A stretch of 64,000 bases of DNA, from NCBI RefSeq assembly GCF_016755875.1, contig NZ_BNED01000005.1, positions 7,081,501 through 7,145,500 on the forward strand, given 5' to 3'. The DNA is from Streptomyces spororaveus (GTDB lineage: Bacteria; Actinomycetota; Actinomycetes; Streptomycetales; Streptomycetaceae). The notes beneath the pieces were generated by a model. The model had not been told where the DNA came from and did not search any database. It saw only the letters and a list, made by a program, of their open reading frames with translations. Both the position numbers and the translations under genes were made by a program. Each line of letters begins with the position of its first letter. Positions within the stretch are counted from its first letter, which is position 1. Below are positions 8,083 to 16,401 of this stretch, piece by piece.

Positions 8083-8958
8083 GTGTCTGTCCGATTAGTG
8101 ATCACTGATGCGATGTGGGGCCGGATCGAGCCGCTGATGCCGGCCGATCCGGTCCGCGGCCGGCGGTGGGCCGACCACCGCCGCACCCTTGAGGCCATCG
8201 CTTGGAAGTACCGCACGAGCTCGCCCTGGCGGGACCTGCCCGACGAGCTCGGGTCGTTCCAGACCGCTCACAAACGACTGCTCAGATGGGCCGTCGACGG
8301 CACCTGGGAGAAAATCCTCGCCTCCGTCCTGGCAGCGGCGGACGCCGACGACGACATCGACTGGACCGTGTCAGTGGACTCCACGGTCGTCCGGGCCCAC
8401 CAGCACGCGGCCGGCGCACGCAAAAGGGGGCGGCCCGCTCCGGCGAGCCCTCCGATCACGCGCTCGGACGCTCACGCGGCGGGCTGAGCACCAAGGTTCA
8501 CCTGGCCGCGGACGGTGGGGCACGGCCGCTGGCATTCACCGTCACCGCAGGCCAGGCCGGTGACGCACCCGCCTTCGAGACGGTGATGGCCCGCATCCGG
8601 GTGCCCCGCAGAGGCACGGGCAGGCCGCGGACCCGCCCCTTCGTCGTTCTGGCCGACCGGGCCTACTCCTCCCGAGCCATCCGCAGCCACCTGCGACGCC
8701 GGGGCATCCGCGCGGTCATCCCGCAGCCGTCCGACCAGATCGGCCACCGCCTGCGGCGAGGCCACCGAGGCGGCCGCCCGCCTGGCTTTGACCGAGAGGT
8801 CTACAAGCAGCGGAACACGGTCGAACGCTGCATCAACCGGCTCAAGCAGTGGCGCGGCCTGGCCACACGAACCGACAAGCTCGCCATCGCCTACCAGGCC
8901 GCACTCCACCTCGCCGGCATCCTCATCTGGACCCGACGCTGACCAAAGAGACAGAACC
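8046..8958 (+). mobile_element. IS5-family insertion sequence (IS427-like)
   Basis: The element is about 913 bp. Imperfect terminal inverted repeats share TGTCTCTTTG: AGCGTGTCTCTTTGATGGG at the left end and, read inward from the right, GTTCTGTCTCTTTGGTCAG. CTAG stands on both sides (8042-8045 and 8959-8962), consistent with the CTAG/TA target preference of the family. One transposase in two frames fills it. It sits between the CorC operon and bioD and does not obviously break a gene. Confidence 0.85.
8083..8942 (+). CDS. IS5-family transposase, two frames joined by a -1 shift
   Basis: The first frame starts at GTG 8083 and holds the N-terminal DUF4096-like region (MWGRIEPLMP, SPWRDLPDELG) and the first DDE aspartate (VSVDSTVVRAHQH). 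It would end at 8487. A -1 step in the A4G5 run at 8422-8430 moves into the frame ending at 8942 and restores the family sequence RKKGAARSGEPSDHALGR. That second part carries the second Asp (VVLADRAYSS) and the Glu within a Y-(2)-R-(3)-E-(6)-K signature (YKQRNTVERCINRLKQ). All catalytic residues are therefore present. Programmed frameshifting is known in this family, but an inactivating indel fits the same data. Confidence 0.85.
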
Positions 8959-9042
8959 TAGCCGCGGGTGCCCGTGCCCGTGCCCGTGCCTGGGCCGGTG
9001 GGTGCGGCCGTCCGTGGTCGGGCGGCCGCACCTCAAGGACTC

Positions 9043-9125
9043 GGGGCTCCGCCCCGGACCCCCCCTCAAACGCCGGCGGGGCTGAGAGAGCGGGGCCCCG
9101 CGCCTCACACGCTGGCGGGGCTGGG
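9043..9125. repeat. Two tandem copies of a dispersed GC-rich repeat at the bioD 3' end
   Basis: Read on the minus strand, each copy has the form CAGCCCCGCCGGCGTTTGAG followed by a G-rich run and a hairpin of the type GTCCGGGGCGGAGCCCC. One copy spans about 9091-9125 and contains the bioD stop codon. The other spans about 9043-9086. Further copies lie at 28.9-29.0 kb. Repeats of this kind are scattered at gene ends in Streptomyces and may act as terminators. Confidence 0.7.
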
Positions 9126-9857
9126 TTCGGTGAAGGGCTGGGGGGACCAGGTGGAGAGGAAGGATTCCGCCGACCAGGTGCCCGACAGGGTCGGGGCCAG
9201 CCAGGACGGGGCCGCCGTGCGGAAACGGTCCGGCGCGAGGTTCCCGGAGCCCTCCGGCACCGCGCCCAGCAGCGGCAGGCCCGAGGACTTCGACAGGTCC
9301 GCCAGGTTGCACCGCGCCGCGAGGTCCGGGCTCTGCGGCCAGCTGCCGACCACCACGCCCAGCGGGGTCAGGTCCCGCGCCCGCAGGGCCTCCGCCGTGA
9401 GGGTGGTGGAGTTGAGCGTGCCGAGACCCGCCGGGGCGACGATCAGCGTCGGCGCGCCCAGCAGGCGGGCCGCGTCGGCCAGCGTGTTGCCCGCCTCGTC
9501 GAAGCGGACGAGCAGCCCGCCCGCGCCCTCCACCAGGACCAGGTCGTGGTCCAGCGAGAGCCGTTGGGCGGCCTCCGCGATCTGCGCCGGGGCGAGCGTC
9601 GCCAGCCCCGAGCGGCGGGCCGCCGTGTCCGGGGCCAAGGGCTCCGGATAGCGGGCCAGTTCCACCGCCGTGACGGAGGGCCCGGCCAGCCGGACCGCCT
9701 CCGCGGCGTCCCCCGGCTCCTGCGGGCCCACACCCGTCTGCGCGGGCTTGAGCACCGCCACCGAGCGCCCGGCGGCGACCGCGGCAGCCGCGATCGCCGA
9801 CGTGACCACCGTCTTGCCGATCTCGGTGCCCGTCCCGGACACCATCAGTACGGTCAT
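9105..9857 (-). CDS. bioD: ATP-dependent dethiobiotin synthetase
   Basis: BioD closes the ureido ring of dethiobiotin from DAPA, CO2 and ATP, the penultimate biotin step. The 250-aa product has the P-loop GTGTEIGKTVV at residues 8-18, the DAPA/ATP-contacting KPAQTGV near 37, and EGAGGLLVRFDE near 110. It follows bioA by 9 bp. The last residues (SPASV) and the stop codon come from a copy of the dispersed repeat described separately, so the natural end of the protein was probably slightly upstream. Confidence 0.95.
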   Translation of the reverse strand: MTVLMVSGTGTEIGKTVVTSAIAAAAVAAGRSVAVLKPAQTGVGPQEPGDAAEAVRLAGPSVTAVELARYPEPLAPDTAARRSGLATLAPAQIAEAAQRLSLDHDLVLVEGAGGLLVRFDEAGNTLADAARLLGAPTLIVAPAGLGTLNSTTLTAEALRARDLTPLGVVVGSWPQSPDLAARCNLADLSKSSGLPLLGAVPEGSGNLAPDRFRTAAPSWLAPTLSGTWSAESFLSTWSPQPFTEPSPASV

Positions 9858-9866
9858 CGCAGCATC

Positions 9867-11189
9867 TCAGCCTTCCTGCGCCGCCGCGCACACCGCACGG
9901 CAGATACGGGCCACGTCCTCGTCGTCGGTCACGAACGGCGGCATCACATAGATCAGGTCCCGGAACGGCCGTACCCACACGCCCTCGCGCACCGCCGCCC
10001 GGGTGGCCGCCACCACGTCGATCTCGTGGTCGAGCTGGACCACGCCGATGGCGCCCAGGACGCGTACGTCCCTCACCCCGGGGATGCCGGCCGCGGCCGA
10101 CAGGCCCTCGCGCAGCCCCGCCTCGATCCGCTTGACGTCGGTCGCCCAGTCCCGGCCGAGCAGCAGCTCGATCGAGGCCAGGGCCACGGCCGTGGCCAGC
10201 GGGTTGCCCATGAAGGTCGGCCCGTGCGCCAGCACCGGGACCTCGCCCTGGGAGATGCCGTCCGCCACCCGCGGCGTGCACAGGGTGGCCGCCAGGGTGA
10301 GGTAGCCGCCGGTCAGCGACTTGCCCAGGCACATCACGTCCGGGGTGATCCCCGCGTGATCGGCGGCGAAGAGCGCGCCCGTACGGCCGAAGCCCGTGGC
10401 GATCTCGTCCAGGATCAGCAGGACCTCGTACTCGTCGCACAGCTCGCGCAGCACCCTCAGGTAGCCGGGGTGGTGGAAGCGCATGCCGCCCGCGCCCTGC
10501 ACCACCGGCTCCACGATGACCGCGGCCAGCTCGTCCGCGTGCGCGGAGACCGTCGCGCGCAGGTGGTCGGCGTACGCCGGGTCCACGGGCGCGTCGAAAC
10601 CGCCGGGCGGCGCGTCCGCGAAGACCTGCCGCGGGAGGTGACCCTGCCACAGCTCGTGCATCCCGCCCTCGGGGTCGCACACGGCCATCGGCTGCCAGGT
10701 GTCCCCGTGGTAGCCGCCGCGCCAGGTCAGCAGCCGGGTCTTGCCCGTCCGCCCCAGCGAACGCCAGTACTGCAGGCACATCTTGACCGCGACCTCGACG
10801 GACACCGAGCCCGAGTCGGAGAGGAAGACGTGCTCCAGCCCCGCCGGGGTGATCTCGACGAGCTTCGCGGCGAGCCGGACGGCGGGCTCATGGGTGAGCC
10901 CGCCGAACATCACGTGCGACATCAGACCCAGCTGCGCGGTGGCCGCCTCGTTGAGCACCGGGTGGTTGTAACCGTGGATCGCCGACCACCACGAGGACAT
11001 GCCGTCGACCAGCTCTTCGTGACCGTGTCCCTGGGACGGGTCGGCCAGCCGCAGTCGCACCCCCGAGGCGGAGGCGATGACCAGCGGCTCCTGCCGCCCG
11101 GGCATCGGACCGTACGGGTGCCAGACGTGCTGCCGGTCCAGCGCGAGCAGTTCCGCGCCGGCCGACAGCGGAGCACGCTGGTCAGGCAT
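9867..11189 (-). CDS. bioA: Adenosylmethionine-8-amino-7-oxononanoate aminotransferase
   Basis: This PLP enzyme converts KAPA to DAPA with S-adenosylmethionine as amino donor. The 440 residues include [11 protein letters not shown] near the start, [16 protein letters not shown] (substrate-site WW motif), [15 protein letters not shown] with the PLP-contacting Asp, and the Schiff-base Lys in [21 protein letters not shown] after it also matches the family. The ATG at 11189 overlaps the end of bioB by 8 bp, so translation is coupled. Confidence 0.96.
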   Translation of the reverse strand: MPDQRAPLSAGAELLALDRQHVWHPYGPMPGRQEPLVIASASGVRLRLADPSQGHGHEELVDGMSSWWSAIHGYNHPVLNEAATAQLGLMSHVMFGGLTHEPAVRLAAKLVEITPAGLEHVFLSDSGSVSVEVAVKMCLQYWRSLGRTGKTRLLTWRGGYHGDTWQPMAVCDPEGGMHELWQGHLPRQVFADAPPGGFDAPVDPAYADHLRATVSAHADELAAVIVEPVVQGAGGMRFHHPGYLRVLRELCDEYEVLLILDEIATGFGRTGALFAADHAGITPDVMCLGKSLTGGYLTLAATLCTPRVADGISQGEVPVLAHGPTFMGNPLATAVALASIELLLGRDWATDVKRIEAGLREGLSAAAGIPGVRDVRVLGAIGVVQLDHEIDVVAATRAAVREGVWVRPFRDLIYVMPPFVTDDEDVARICRAVCAAAQEG

Positions 11190-12432
11190 TGGGCGCGACG
11201 TCCGTCCCCGCGCCGCGCCGGCGGACCGCCACCAGCTCCGGACGGACCTCGCCGGCCTCGGCCTGGACCGGTGCGGGCGTCCGGGCCGCCGGCGCGTGGC
11301 CGGAGCAGCCGCCGCAGGCCGAGCCGCAGCCCGCGGCCTCTTCGCCCTCGGCGGGCGCGCCCGAACCGCAGAGCGAGGCGCCGCCGTTCGAACCGCAGCC
11401 CCCGCCGGTGGCGGCGGCCGCGACGTCGGAGCGGTGCGCGGGAAGGGTCGACGTACCGGCGCCCTCCACCTCGAAACCGGCGTCCGCGATCATGTCGAGG
11501 TCGGCCTGACCTGCCTGGCCCTCACTGGTCAGGTAGTCGCCGAGGAAGATCGAGTTGACGATGTGCAGGGCCAGCGGCTGCATCGAGCGCAGGTGCACCT
11601 CGCGCCCGCCCGCGAGGCGGACCTCGACGTCGGGGCAGACGAACCGCGCCATCGCGAGGATGCGCAGGCAGCGCTGCGGGGTGAGGTTCCACTCCTTGGC
11701 CAGCGGGGTGCCCTCGAACGGGATCAGGAAGTTGACCGGCACCGAGTCCGCGTCCAGCTCGCGCAGCGAGAAGACGACGTCGACCAGGTCCTCGTCGCTC
11801 TCGCCCATGCCCGCGATCAGACCGGAGCACGCGGACAGACCGGCGCCGTGCGCCTTCTGGACGGTGTCCACGCGGTCCGCGTAGGTGTGGGTCTTGGTGA
11901 TCTGCCCGTACGTGGCCTCGGAGGTGTTGAGGTTGTGGTTGTAGGCGTCCGCGCCCGCGTCCCGCAGCCGCTCCGCCTGGCCGTCCGAGAGCAGGCCGAG
12001 GCACGCGCAGACCTCGACGCCCTCGTTCTGCTCCTTGATCGCCGCGATCGTCTTGCCGACGCGGTCCACGTCCCGGTCCGTCGGCCCGCGGCCGCTCGCG
12101 ACCAGGCAGACCCGCTTCGCGCCGCCCGCGACACCGGCGGCGGCGGCCTGGGAGGCCTCCTCGGGCTTCAGCCACGTGTACTTGAGGATCCCGGCCGTCG
12201 ACCCCAGGCGCTGGGAACAGTAGGAGCAGTCCTCGGGGCACAGGCCCGACTTCAGGTTGACCAGGTAGTTCAGCTTGACGCGACGCCCGAACCACTGGCG
12301 GCGCACCTTGCCGGCCGCGGCCACCACGTCGAGCAGTTCGTCGTCAGAAGTCGCCAGTACGGCGAGCGCTTCTTCGCGGGTCGGCAGCTCGCGCCGCAGC
12401 CCCTTGTCCACCAGGGTGTTCAGCAGGTCCAT
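11182..12432 (-). CDS. bioB: Biotin synthase with a Cys/Gly-rich C-terminal tail
   Basis: This radical SAM enzyme inserts sulfur into dethiobiotin. The product is 416 aa from the ATG at 12432. The 4Fe-4S motif is [10 protein letters not shown] near residue 65, followed by family motifs [12 protein letters not shown] and [11 protein letters not shown], and [10 protein letters not shown] near 295. After the usual end (about residue 335) come some 80 extra residues. They include a Gly-rich run with five Cys ([18 protein letters not shown]) and a Pro/Ala-rich stretch. Similar tails occur in actinobacterial BioB; a role in iron-sulfur or sulfur handling is speculation. The gene is divergent from bioF and first in bioBAD. 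Confidence 0.95.
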   Translation of the reverse strand: MDLLNTLVDKGLRRELPTREEALAVLATSDDELLDVVAAAGKVRRQWFGRRVKLNYLVNLKSGLCPEDCSYCSQRLGSTAGILKYTWLKPEEASQAAAAGVAGGAKRVCLVASGRGPTDRDVDRVGKTIAAIKEQNEGVEVCACLGLLSDGQAERLRDAGADAYNHNLNTSEATYGQITKTHTYADRVDTVQKAHGAGLSACSGLIAGMGESDEDLVDVVFSLRELDADSVPVNFLIPFEGTPLAKEWNLTPQRCLRILAMARFVCPDVEVRLAGGREVHLRSMQPLALHIVNSIFLGDYLTSEGQAGQADLDMIADAGFEVEGAGTSTLPAHRSDVAAAATGGGCGSNGGASLCGSGAPAEGEEAAGCGSACGGCSGHAPAARTPAPVQAEAGEVRPELVAVRRRGAGTDVAPNA

Positions 12433-12496
12433 GGACCAGATCCTGTCCCACACCCCCGCTCCCGGCCAAGGAGAGATCGCACAACATGGCCGGATG

Positions 12497-12518
12497 GGTG
12501 TGTGTGTATCACCACACC
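12497..12518. promoter_or_regulatory. Dyad element between bioB and bioF
   Basis: Perfect 6-bp arms GGTGTG and CACACC are separated by 10 bp, near the middle of the 157-bp gap between the divergent biotin transcripts. It is the only clear symmetrical element there and does not match the BioQ or BirA consensus as I know them. It is a candidate operator for coordinated control of both directions. Confidence 0.3.
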
Positions 12519-12589
12519 TGGCGCAGCGGCCCCGCGAGCTAGGGTCGGGGCAGGTCTGTGGACTGCCGACAAAACACGAGGACGTGCCG

Positions 12590-13771
12590 ATGCCCCAGCT
12601 CACTCCCGACCCGGTGGACGTCTTCGCGTGGATCGACGACGCGGAGCGCGCGCGGGAGGAGGCCGGCCTCGTCCGTACGCTGCGCCCCCGGCCGCCGGTG
12701 TCGCCGCTGCTGGACCTCGCGAGCAACGACTACCTCGGCCTGTCCCGGCACCCCGAGACCGTCCGGGGAGCGCAGGAGGCGGCCGAGCGCTGGGGCGCCG
12801 GAGCCACCGGTTCCCGGCTGGTGACGGGTACGACCGAGCTCCACACCGAGCTCGAGCGGGAGCTCGCCGCTTTCTGCGGTTTCGAGGCCGCGCTCGTGCT
12901 GTCCTCGGGATACGCGGCCAATCTCGCCGCCGTCACCGCGCTCAGCGGCCGGGGCACGCTGGTCGTGTCCGACGCCGGGAACCATGCCTCGATCGTCGAC
13001 GGCTGCCGGCTCTCGCGCGCCGAGACCGCCGTGGTCCCGCACGCCGACCCGGACACCGCCCGCAAGACGCTCGCCGCGCACGAGGGCCGGGCCCTGCTGG
13101 TCAGCGACTCGGTGTTCTCCGTGGACGGGGACGCCGCCCCGCTCGCCGAGTACGCCGCCGCCTGCCGGGACGAGCGCGCGGCCCTGGTCGTCGACGACGC
13201 CCACGGGCTGGGTGTCCTGGGCGAGGGCGGCCGCGGCGCGCTGCACGCGGCCGGGCTCGCGGGCGCGCCCTATGTGGTCGCCACCCTGACCCTCTCGAAG
13301 TCCCTGGGCAGCCAGGGCGGAGCCGTGCTCGGCCCGGCCAGGGTGATCAGGCACCTGGTCAACACCGCGCGCACCTTCATCTTCGACACCGGACTGGCCC
13401 CGGCCGCCGCCGGAGCGGCGCTGGCGAGCCTGCGCCTGCTCCAGCGCGAACCGGAGCGCGCGGACCGCGCCCGCGAGGTGGCCGCCCAGCTGTTCGGGCG
13501 GCTCACCGCGTCCGGCCTGACCGCGGCCCGGCCGGACGCGGCCGTGGTGTCGGTACGGGCCCCGTCGGCGTCGGCGGCACTGCGCTGGGCCGCCGACTGC
13601 CGCGAGGCGGGTCTGTTCGTGGGGTGCTTCCGCCCGCCGTCGGTGCCGGACGGCATCTCCCGGCTGCGGCTGACCGCCCGGGCCGATCTCACGGGGGACG
13701 AGATCGATCGGGCGGTCGGGACGATCCTGGCGACCGCACCCGCGGGAGCCACGGACGGCCAGGGCCGGTAG
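12590..13771 (+). CDS. bioF: 8-amino-7-oxononanoate synthase (KAPA synthase)
   Basis: This PLP enzyme condenses pimeloyl-ACP/CoA with L-alanine. The 393 aa start at the ATG at 12590 after a GAGGACG ribosome site. Family motifs are [15 protein letters not shown] near 40, [17 protein letters not shown] near 73, [17 protein letters not shown] near 197 with the PLP-binding Asp, and the Schiff-base Lys in [12 protein letters not shown] near 232. With bioBAD on the other strand, the window holds the whole ring-assembly part of the pathway; genes for making the pimeloyl moiety are not here. Confidence 0.96.
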   Translation: MPQLTPDPVDVFAWIDDAERAREEAGLVRTLRPRPPVSPLLDLASNDYLGLSRHPETVRGAQEAAERWGAGATGSRLVTGTTELHTELERELAAFCGFEAALVLSSGYAANLAAVTALSGRGTLVVSDAGNHASIVDGCRLSRAETAVVPHADPDTARKTLAAHEGRALLVSDSVFSVDGDAAPLAEYAAACRDERAALVVDDAHGLGVLGEGGRGALHAAGLAGAPYVVATLTLSKSLGSQGGAVLGPARVIRHLVNTARTFIFDTGLAPAAAGAALASLRLLQREPERADRAREVAAQLFGRLTASGLTAARPDAAVVSVRAPSASAALRWAADCREAGLFVGCFRPPSVPDGISRLRLTARADLTGDEIDRAVGTILATAPAGATDGQGR

Positions 13772-13791
13772 GCCGTATCGGCCGGGGTCCC

Positions 13792-13837
13792 GGGCGTTTC
13801 CCGTGTGCTGGGCGTTCCCGGGTCCAGGGCGTTCCCG
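13792..13837. repeat. Three short imperfect direct repeats after bioF
   Basis: GGGCGTTYCCG recurs at 13792, 13810 and 13827 (spacing 18 and 17 bp) in the 83-bp gap between the convergent bioF and DUF397 genes. Each unit can pair CGGGAA with TTCCCG in part, so the array may serve as a transcript end. Nothing stronger can be said. Confidence 0.3.
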
Positions 13838-13854
13838 GGGGGTTCCGGACGGGG

Positions 13855-14076
13855 CTACGCGTGCGCGCCGGCCCGTACCGAGGCGAGGAAGCCGGTCCAG
13901 GCGGGCCCGGTGAAGAGCACGGCCGGGCCGTCCGTCCGCTTGGAGTCACGGACGGCCAGCAGACCGCCGTCCAGGACGGCCGCTTCCACGCAGTTGTTCA
14001 TTCCGGTGCTGCGGCTGCTCCGCCGCCACCGCGCGCTGATCAGAAGTCCGCTGTTGGATAAGGGGGTTGCGGACAC
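13855..14076 (-). CDS. DUF397 protein (small partner of WhiJ-type regulator)
   Basis: The 73-residue protein matches DUF397: WRRSSRSTGMNNCVEAAVLDGGLLAVRDSKRTDGP in pieces, with the conserved RSS..NCVE.A and AVRDSK...GP. The GTG at 14076 is preceded by AAGGAGG with a 7-bp spacing. It follows the XRE regulator by 12 bp. DUF397 proteins are thought to bind and modulate their cognate XRE-DUF5753 regulators in the WhiJ/AbaA type of Streptomyces developmental and antibiotic control. That role is from family knowledge. Confidence 0.9.
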   Translation of the reverse strand: MSATPLSNSGLLISARWRRSSRSTGMNNCVEAAVLDGGLLAVRDSKRTDGPAVLFTGPAWTGFLASVRAGAHA

Positions 14077-14088
14077 GGGGGTGCCTCC

Positions 14089-14973
14089 TTACGCGTCGTC
14101 AGCGAGTGAGCTGATGAGATCCGACGAGTCCTGGGGCGGGAGGGCGTGCGCCTGGATGGTGCGGAACGCGGCGCCGTACGCCTCAAGGTCTTCCTTCCGC
14201 TCCAGATAGAGGCTACTCGTCAAATGGTCGAGTACCACCACATCCAGATCAGCGATGTCCGGAAATGAAAAAATGACGAACGGTCCGGTCAGGCCGAGAT
14301 GCCCTCCGACGCTGAACGGAAGTACTTGCAGGCGTACTTGCGGCAGTTTCGACACCTCCGCCAGGTGTCGCAATTGCTCGGCCATCACCCCGGGGCCGCC
14401 GATCTGCCGGCGCAGCACCGCCTCGTCCAGTACGGCGCTCAGCTCCAGCGGGGGATCGGCCCGCAGCACCGACTGCCGGGCCAGCCGTACGTCGACCAGC
14501 GCGTCCACCTTCGGCTCCGGCAGCCCGCCCAGCGCGGCCCGGGTCACGGCCCGCGCGTACCCGGGGGTCTGCAGCAGCCCCGGCACCACGGACAGCTCCA
14601 CCGTGCGGGCCGATCTGGCCCCCGCCTCCAGGCTGATGAAGTCCCGGTACTCCTGCGGCAGCAGCCCCCGGTAGTCGTGCCACCACTGGCGCCCGCGCCC
14701 GGTGTCGCCCGATGGCCCGGGGCCGGCGGCCGAGGCCGACAGCGCCTCCAGCAGCGCGCGCTGCTCCGGGCTCACGATCTCCCCGTAGGCGTCGAGCAGG
14801 AGCCGGATGTCCTCCGGCTTCACGCCGCTGCGGCCTGTCTCGATGCGGCTGATCTTCGACTGGTGCCATCCCATGATCCGGGCCGCCTCACCACTGGTGA
14901 GTCCGGACCGGTCACGCAGGGCACGCAGTTCCTCGCCGAGCTTGCGTCGGCGCACCGCGGGACCGTGCTGCAC
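14089..14973 (-). CDS. XRE-family regulator with DUF5753 (WhiJ-like)
   Basis: The 294-aa protein has an N-terminal helix-turn-helix (LGEELRALRDRSGLTSGEAARIMGWHQSKISRIETGRS in pieces, residues 11-50) and a DUF5753 domain from about residue 100 (DYRGLLPQEYRDFISLEAGA, VPGLLQTPGYARAV, LEVLPFSVGGHLGL-like segment). The GTG at 14973 is chosen because AAGGAGG stands 5 bp before it. Upstream in-frame codons lie in the divergent promoter. With the DUF397 gene downstream and the ATPase divergent, this is the classic WhiJ-like gene trio. Confidence 0.9.
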   Translation of the reverse strand: MQHGPAVRRRKLGEELRALRDRSGLTSGEAARIMGWHQSKISRIETGRSGVKPEDIRLLLDAYGEIVSPEQRALLEALSASAAGPGPSGDTGRGRQWWHDYRGLLPQEYRDFISLEAGARSARTVELSVVPGLLQTPGYARAVTRAALGGLPEPKVDALVDVRLARQSVLRADPPLELSAVLDEAVLRRQIGGPGVMAEQLRHLAEVSKLPQVRLQVLPFSVGGHLGLTGPFVIFSFPDIADLDVVVLDHLTSSLYLERKEDLEAYGAAFRTIQAHALPPQDSSDLISSLADDA

Positions 14974-15058
14974 ACCCGCCTCCTTCCACCGGCACAGCTC
15001 GCACCAGTCTGCCGTCCAAATACGCTCTTCCGTAGCAGAGTTCACCGCAACGAGCGAC

Positions 15059-15074
15059 AGATATATGCATATCT
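15059..15074. promoter_or_regulatory. Inverted repeat between XRE regulator and ATPase gene
   Basis: AGATAT, ATGC, ATATCT forms a 16-bp dyad that is A+T-rich in an otherwise G+C-rich gap, 85 bp upstream of the regulator and 95 bp upstream of the ATPase. Position and symmetry suit autoregulation by the XRE protein; it could also overlap a -10 element. Confidence 0.45.
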
Positions 15075-15131
15075 TGGGGGAAAGGCAGATGTGACGGCAC
15101 GATGGGTGGCACTCTGGCGTCCAGCACAGAT

Positions 15132-15150
15132 CCGGGGCTTTTCGCCCCGG
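15132..15150 (+). promoter_or_regulatory. Leader hairpin before the ATPase gene
   Basis: CCGGGGC, TTTTC, GCCCCGG is a perfect 7-bp stem 20 bp upstream of the ATG at 15170, just before the GGAAAGGG ribosome site. It would fold in the leader RNA. It may tune translation or mRNA stability; no ligand-binding structure is evident. Confidence 0.35.
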
Positions 15151-15169
15151 TGGGAAAGGGACCGTCGCC

Positions 15170-15619
15170 ATGGCAGATCACCAGGAAGCATCCGTCACTC
15201 TGCCGAGCGATCCCGCCTCGGTCGCCACTGCCCGGCGCTATGTCGCGGAGGTACTGGGCGAGTGGGGACTCCCCGATGACGCCGACACCGCGGACAGCGT
15301 CCGGCTGATCGTCTCGGAACTCGCCACCAACGCCGTGCAGCACACTTTCGGCCAGTCGCCCACCTTCACCGTCGACGTCCGGCTGGAGCGCCAGGAGTGG
15401 TTGCGCGTCGGGGTGACCGACAGCCATCCGCGCTGGCCCAAGCGGCTCCCGGCCGCCGTCCAGCAGGACAACGGCCGGGGCATGGTCATCATCCGCTGGC
15501 TGACGGCGGAGGCCGGCGGCCGGCTCTCGGTCACCCCGACCGAGGACGGCGGCAAGACGGTGTGGATCGCGCTGCCCTGGAGCGTCGGGGCCCCGGCGCG
15601 GAGCGCCACCGGCCGCTGA
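15170..15619 (+). CDS. ATP-binding protein of the RsbW/SpoIIAB (HATPase_c_2) family
   Basis: The 149-aa protein is a stand-alone GHKL ATPase domain. The N box is SELATNAVQHT near residue 50, G1 is VTDSHPR near 83, G2 is GRGMVIIRWL near 103, and the final strand is GGKTVWIALPW. Such proteins are anti-sigma kinases or, in Streptomyces, regulatory partners in WhiJ-like trios. Its divergent position opposite the XRE-DUF5753/DUF397 pair supports the latter. The ATG at 15170 was chosen for the ribosome site and typical N-terminus (SVTLPSDPASVATARRYV). Confidence 0.9.
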   Translation: MADHQEASVTLPSDPASVATARRYVAEVLGEWGLPDDADTADSVRLIVSELATNAVQHTFGQSPTFTVDVRLERQEWLRVGVTDSHPRWPKRLPAAVQQDNGRGMVIIRWLTAEAGGRLSVTPTEDGGKTVWIALPWSVGAPARSATGR

Positions 15620-15694
15620 CCTGCGGGACCGCGGCCCGGACCCGGACGGAGGCCCGGAGCCGGACGGGGGCTCGGCCCCGGAGGCGGCTGCCGC

Positions 15695-16087
15695 TCAGGC
15701 GAGGCCGCGTTCGACCGCGCTGCGTTCGATGCACAGCTCGTTGCCCTCGGGGTCGGCGAGCACGACCCAGCCCGCGACACCGTCCGCGTCGCGGCGGTCG
15801 TCCACGAGCTTCGCGCCGAGCCCGATCAGGCGCTCGACGGTCTCGTCCCGGGTGCCGGCGGGCGGCTGGATGTCCAGGTGGACCCGGTTCTTCACGGACT
15901 TGGCGTCCGGGACCCGGATGAACAGCAGGCCCGGCACCTCGGGCCGGCCGGACTCCAGCATGACCTCGTCGTCCCCCTCGACGTCGTCGGGGTGGAAGGT
16001 GAAGCCGGTCACCGCGGACCAGAACTCGGCGACCCGGTAGGGGTCGAGGGCGTCGAAGGTGATGTGCCGGACGGGGTTGACGAACAT
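15695..16087 (-). CDS. VOC-superfamily (glyoxalase-like) protein
   Basis: The 130-residue protein is a single VOC unit pair: HITFDALDPYRVAEFWSAVTGF at the start and HLDIQPPAGTRDETVERLIGLGAKLVDD plus VLADPEGNELCIERS at the end. The pattern (His near the start of both halves, Glu before CIE) suits a metal-binding fold, and the DPEGNELC motif is common in the uncharacterised glyoxalase-like proteins of Streptomyces. Substrate unknown. It stands alone, convergent with the ATPase gene. Confidence 0.85.
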   Translation of the reverse strand: MFVNPVRHITFDALDPYRVAEFWSAVTGFTFHPDDVEGDDEVMLESGRPEVPGLLFIRVPDAKSVKNRVHLDIQPPAGTRDETVERLIGLGAKLVDDRRDADGVAGWVVLADPEGNELCIERSAVERGLA

Positions 16088-16279
16088 CTGTCTCCTCGAT
16101 GGGGAATCCGCGTGCGGAGCCGTATACGGAATCGGGCCCGCGGCGCACCGGAGTTGAACCGGGTACCTGCCCGAAACGTGGGTTAACTCAGCGGTAAAGC
16201 AGAGCGCTTAGCGTGGCGGCCACGTTCGACCGCCAATGATCATCCATGATCCGGTAAAGCCGTGGTGGTCGGGGCGGAA

Positions 16280-16305
16280 AGTCTTGCCCGGCGTTGGGCA
16301 AGACT
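16280..16305. terminator. Perfect 10-bp hairpin upstream of ureA
   Basis: AGTCTTGCCC, loop GGCGTT, GGGCAAGACT. It lies 97 bp before ureA. No T-run follows in either direction, as is usual for Streptomyces terminators. It may end transcription from upstream or act as an attenuator or operator for the urease genes. Confidence 0.4.
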
Positions 16306-16328
16306 CGGTCGGTTCGGATATGCGCAGG

Positions 16329-16343
16329 TCAACAAAGTGTTGA
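16329..16343. promoter_or_regulatory. Operator-like dyad TCAACA-AAG-TGTTGA before ureA
   Basis: A perfect 15-bp dyad (6-bp arms, 3-bp spacer) lies 58 bp upstream of the ureA start, where a promoter would be expected. It does not fit the GlnR box (gTnAC-n6-GnAAC) well nor the Nur box. It may bind an unassigned regulator of urease. Confidence 0.4.
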
Positions 16344-16401
16344 AGCTCGATAGGGTCGCCCCGCTCCATGTTGATCTTGTCCCGGAAGCTTGGTGATACG
16401 A

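Larger units (their letters stand above)
16088..16401. other. 314-bp region upstream of the urease operon
   Basis: No gene is visible. The region holds, in order, a patch with scattered tRNA-like words (TAACTCAGC-GGTAAAGC at 16184-16200 and TTCGA at 16225), a perfect hairpin at 16280-16305 and a symmetrical element at 16329-16343. The tRNA-like words do not assemble into a cloverleaf. The last two elements are described separately and probably belong to urease control or to the end of a leader transcript. Confidence 0.5.

Noticed and set aside
11077..14061. Long plus-strand open frame across bioA, bioB and bioF
   Set aside because: It runs antisense through bioB and bioA and out of frame through bioF; low-complexity Arg/Gly/Ala translation with no motif.
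16140..16240. Possible tRNA gene (D-arm-like TAACTCAGCGGTAAAGC, TTCGA T-loop; on the minus strand CCGGTTCAACTCCGG)
   Set aside because: No acceptor or anticodon stem can be formed on either strand, the distance between the two boxes is about 5 bases too short, and the two T-arm candidates lie on opposite strands. At most a degenerate remnant.
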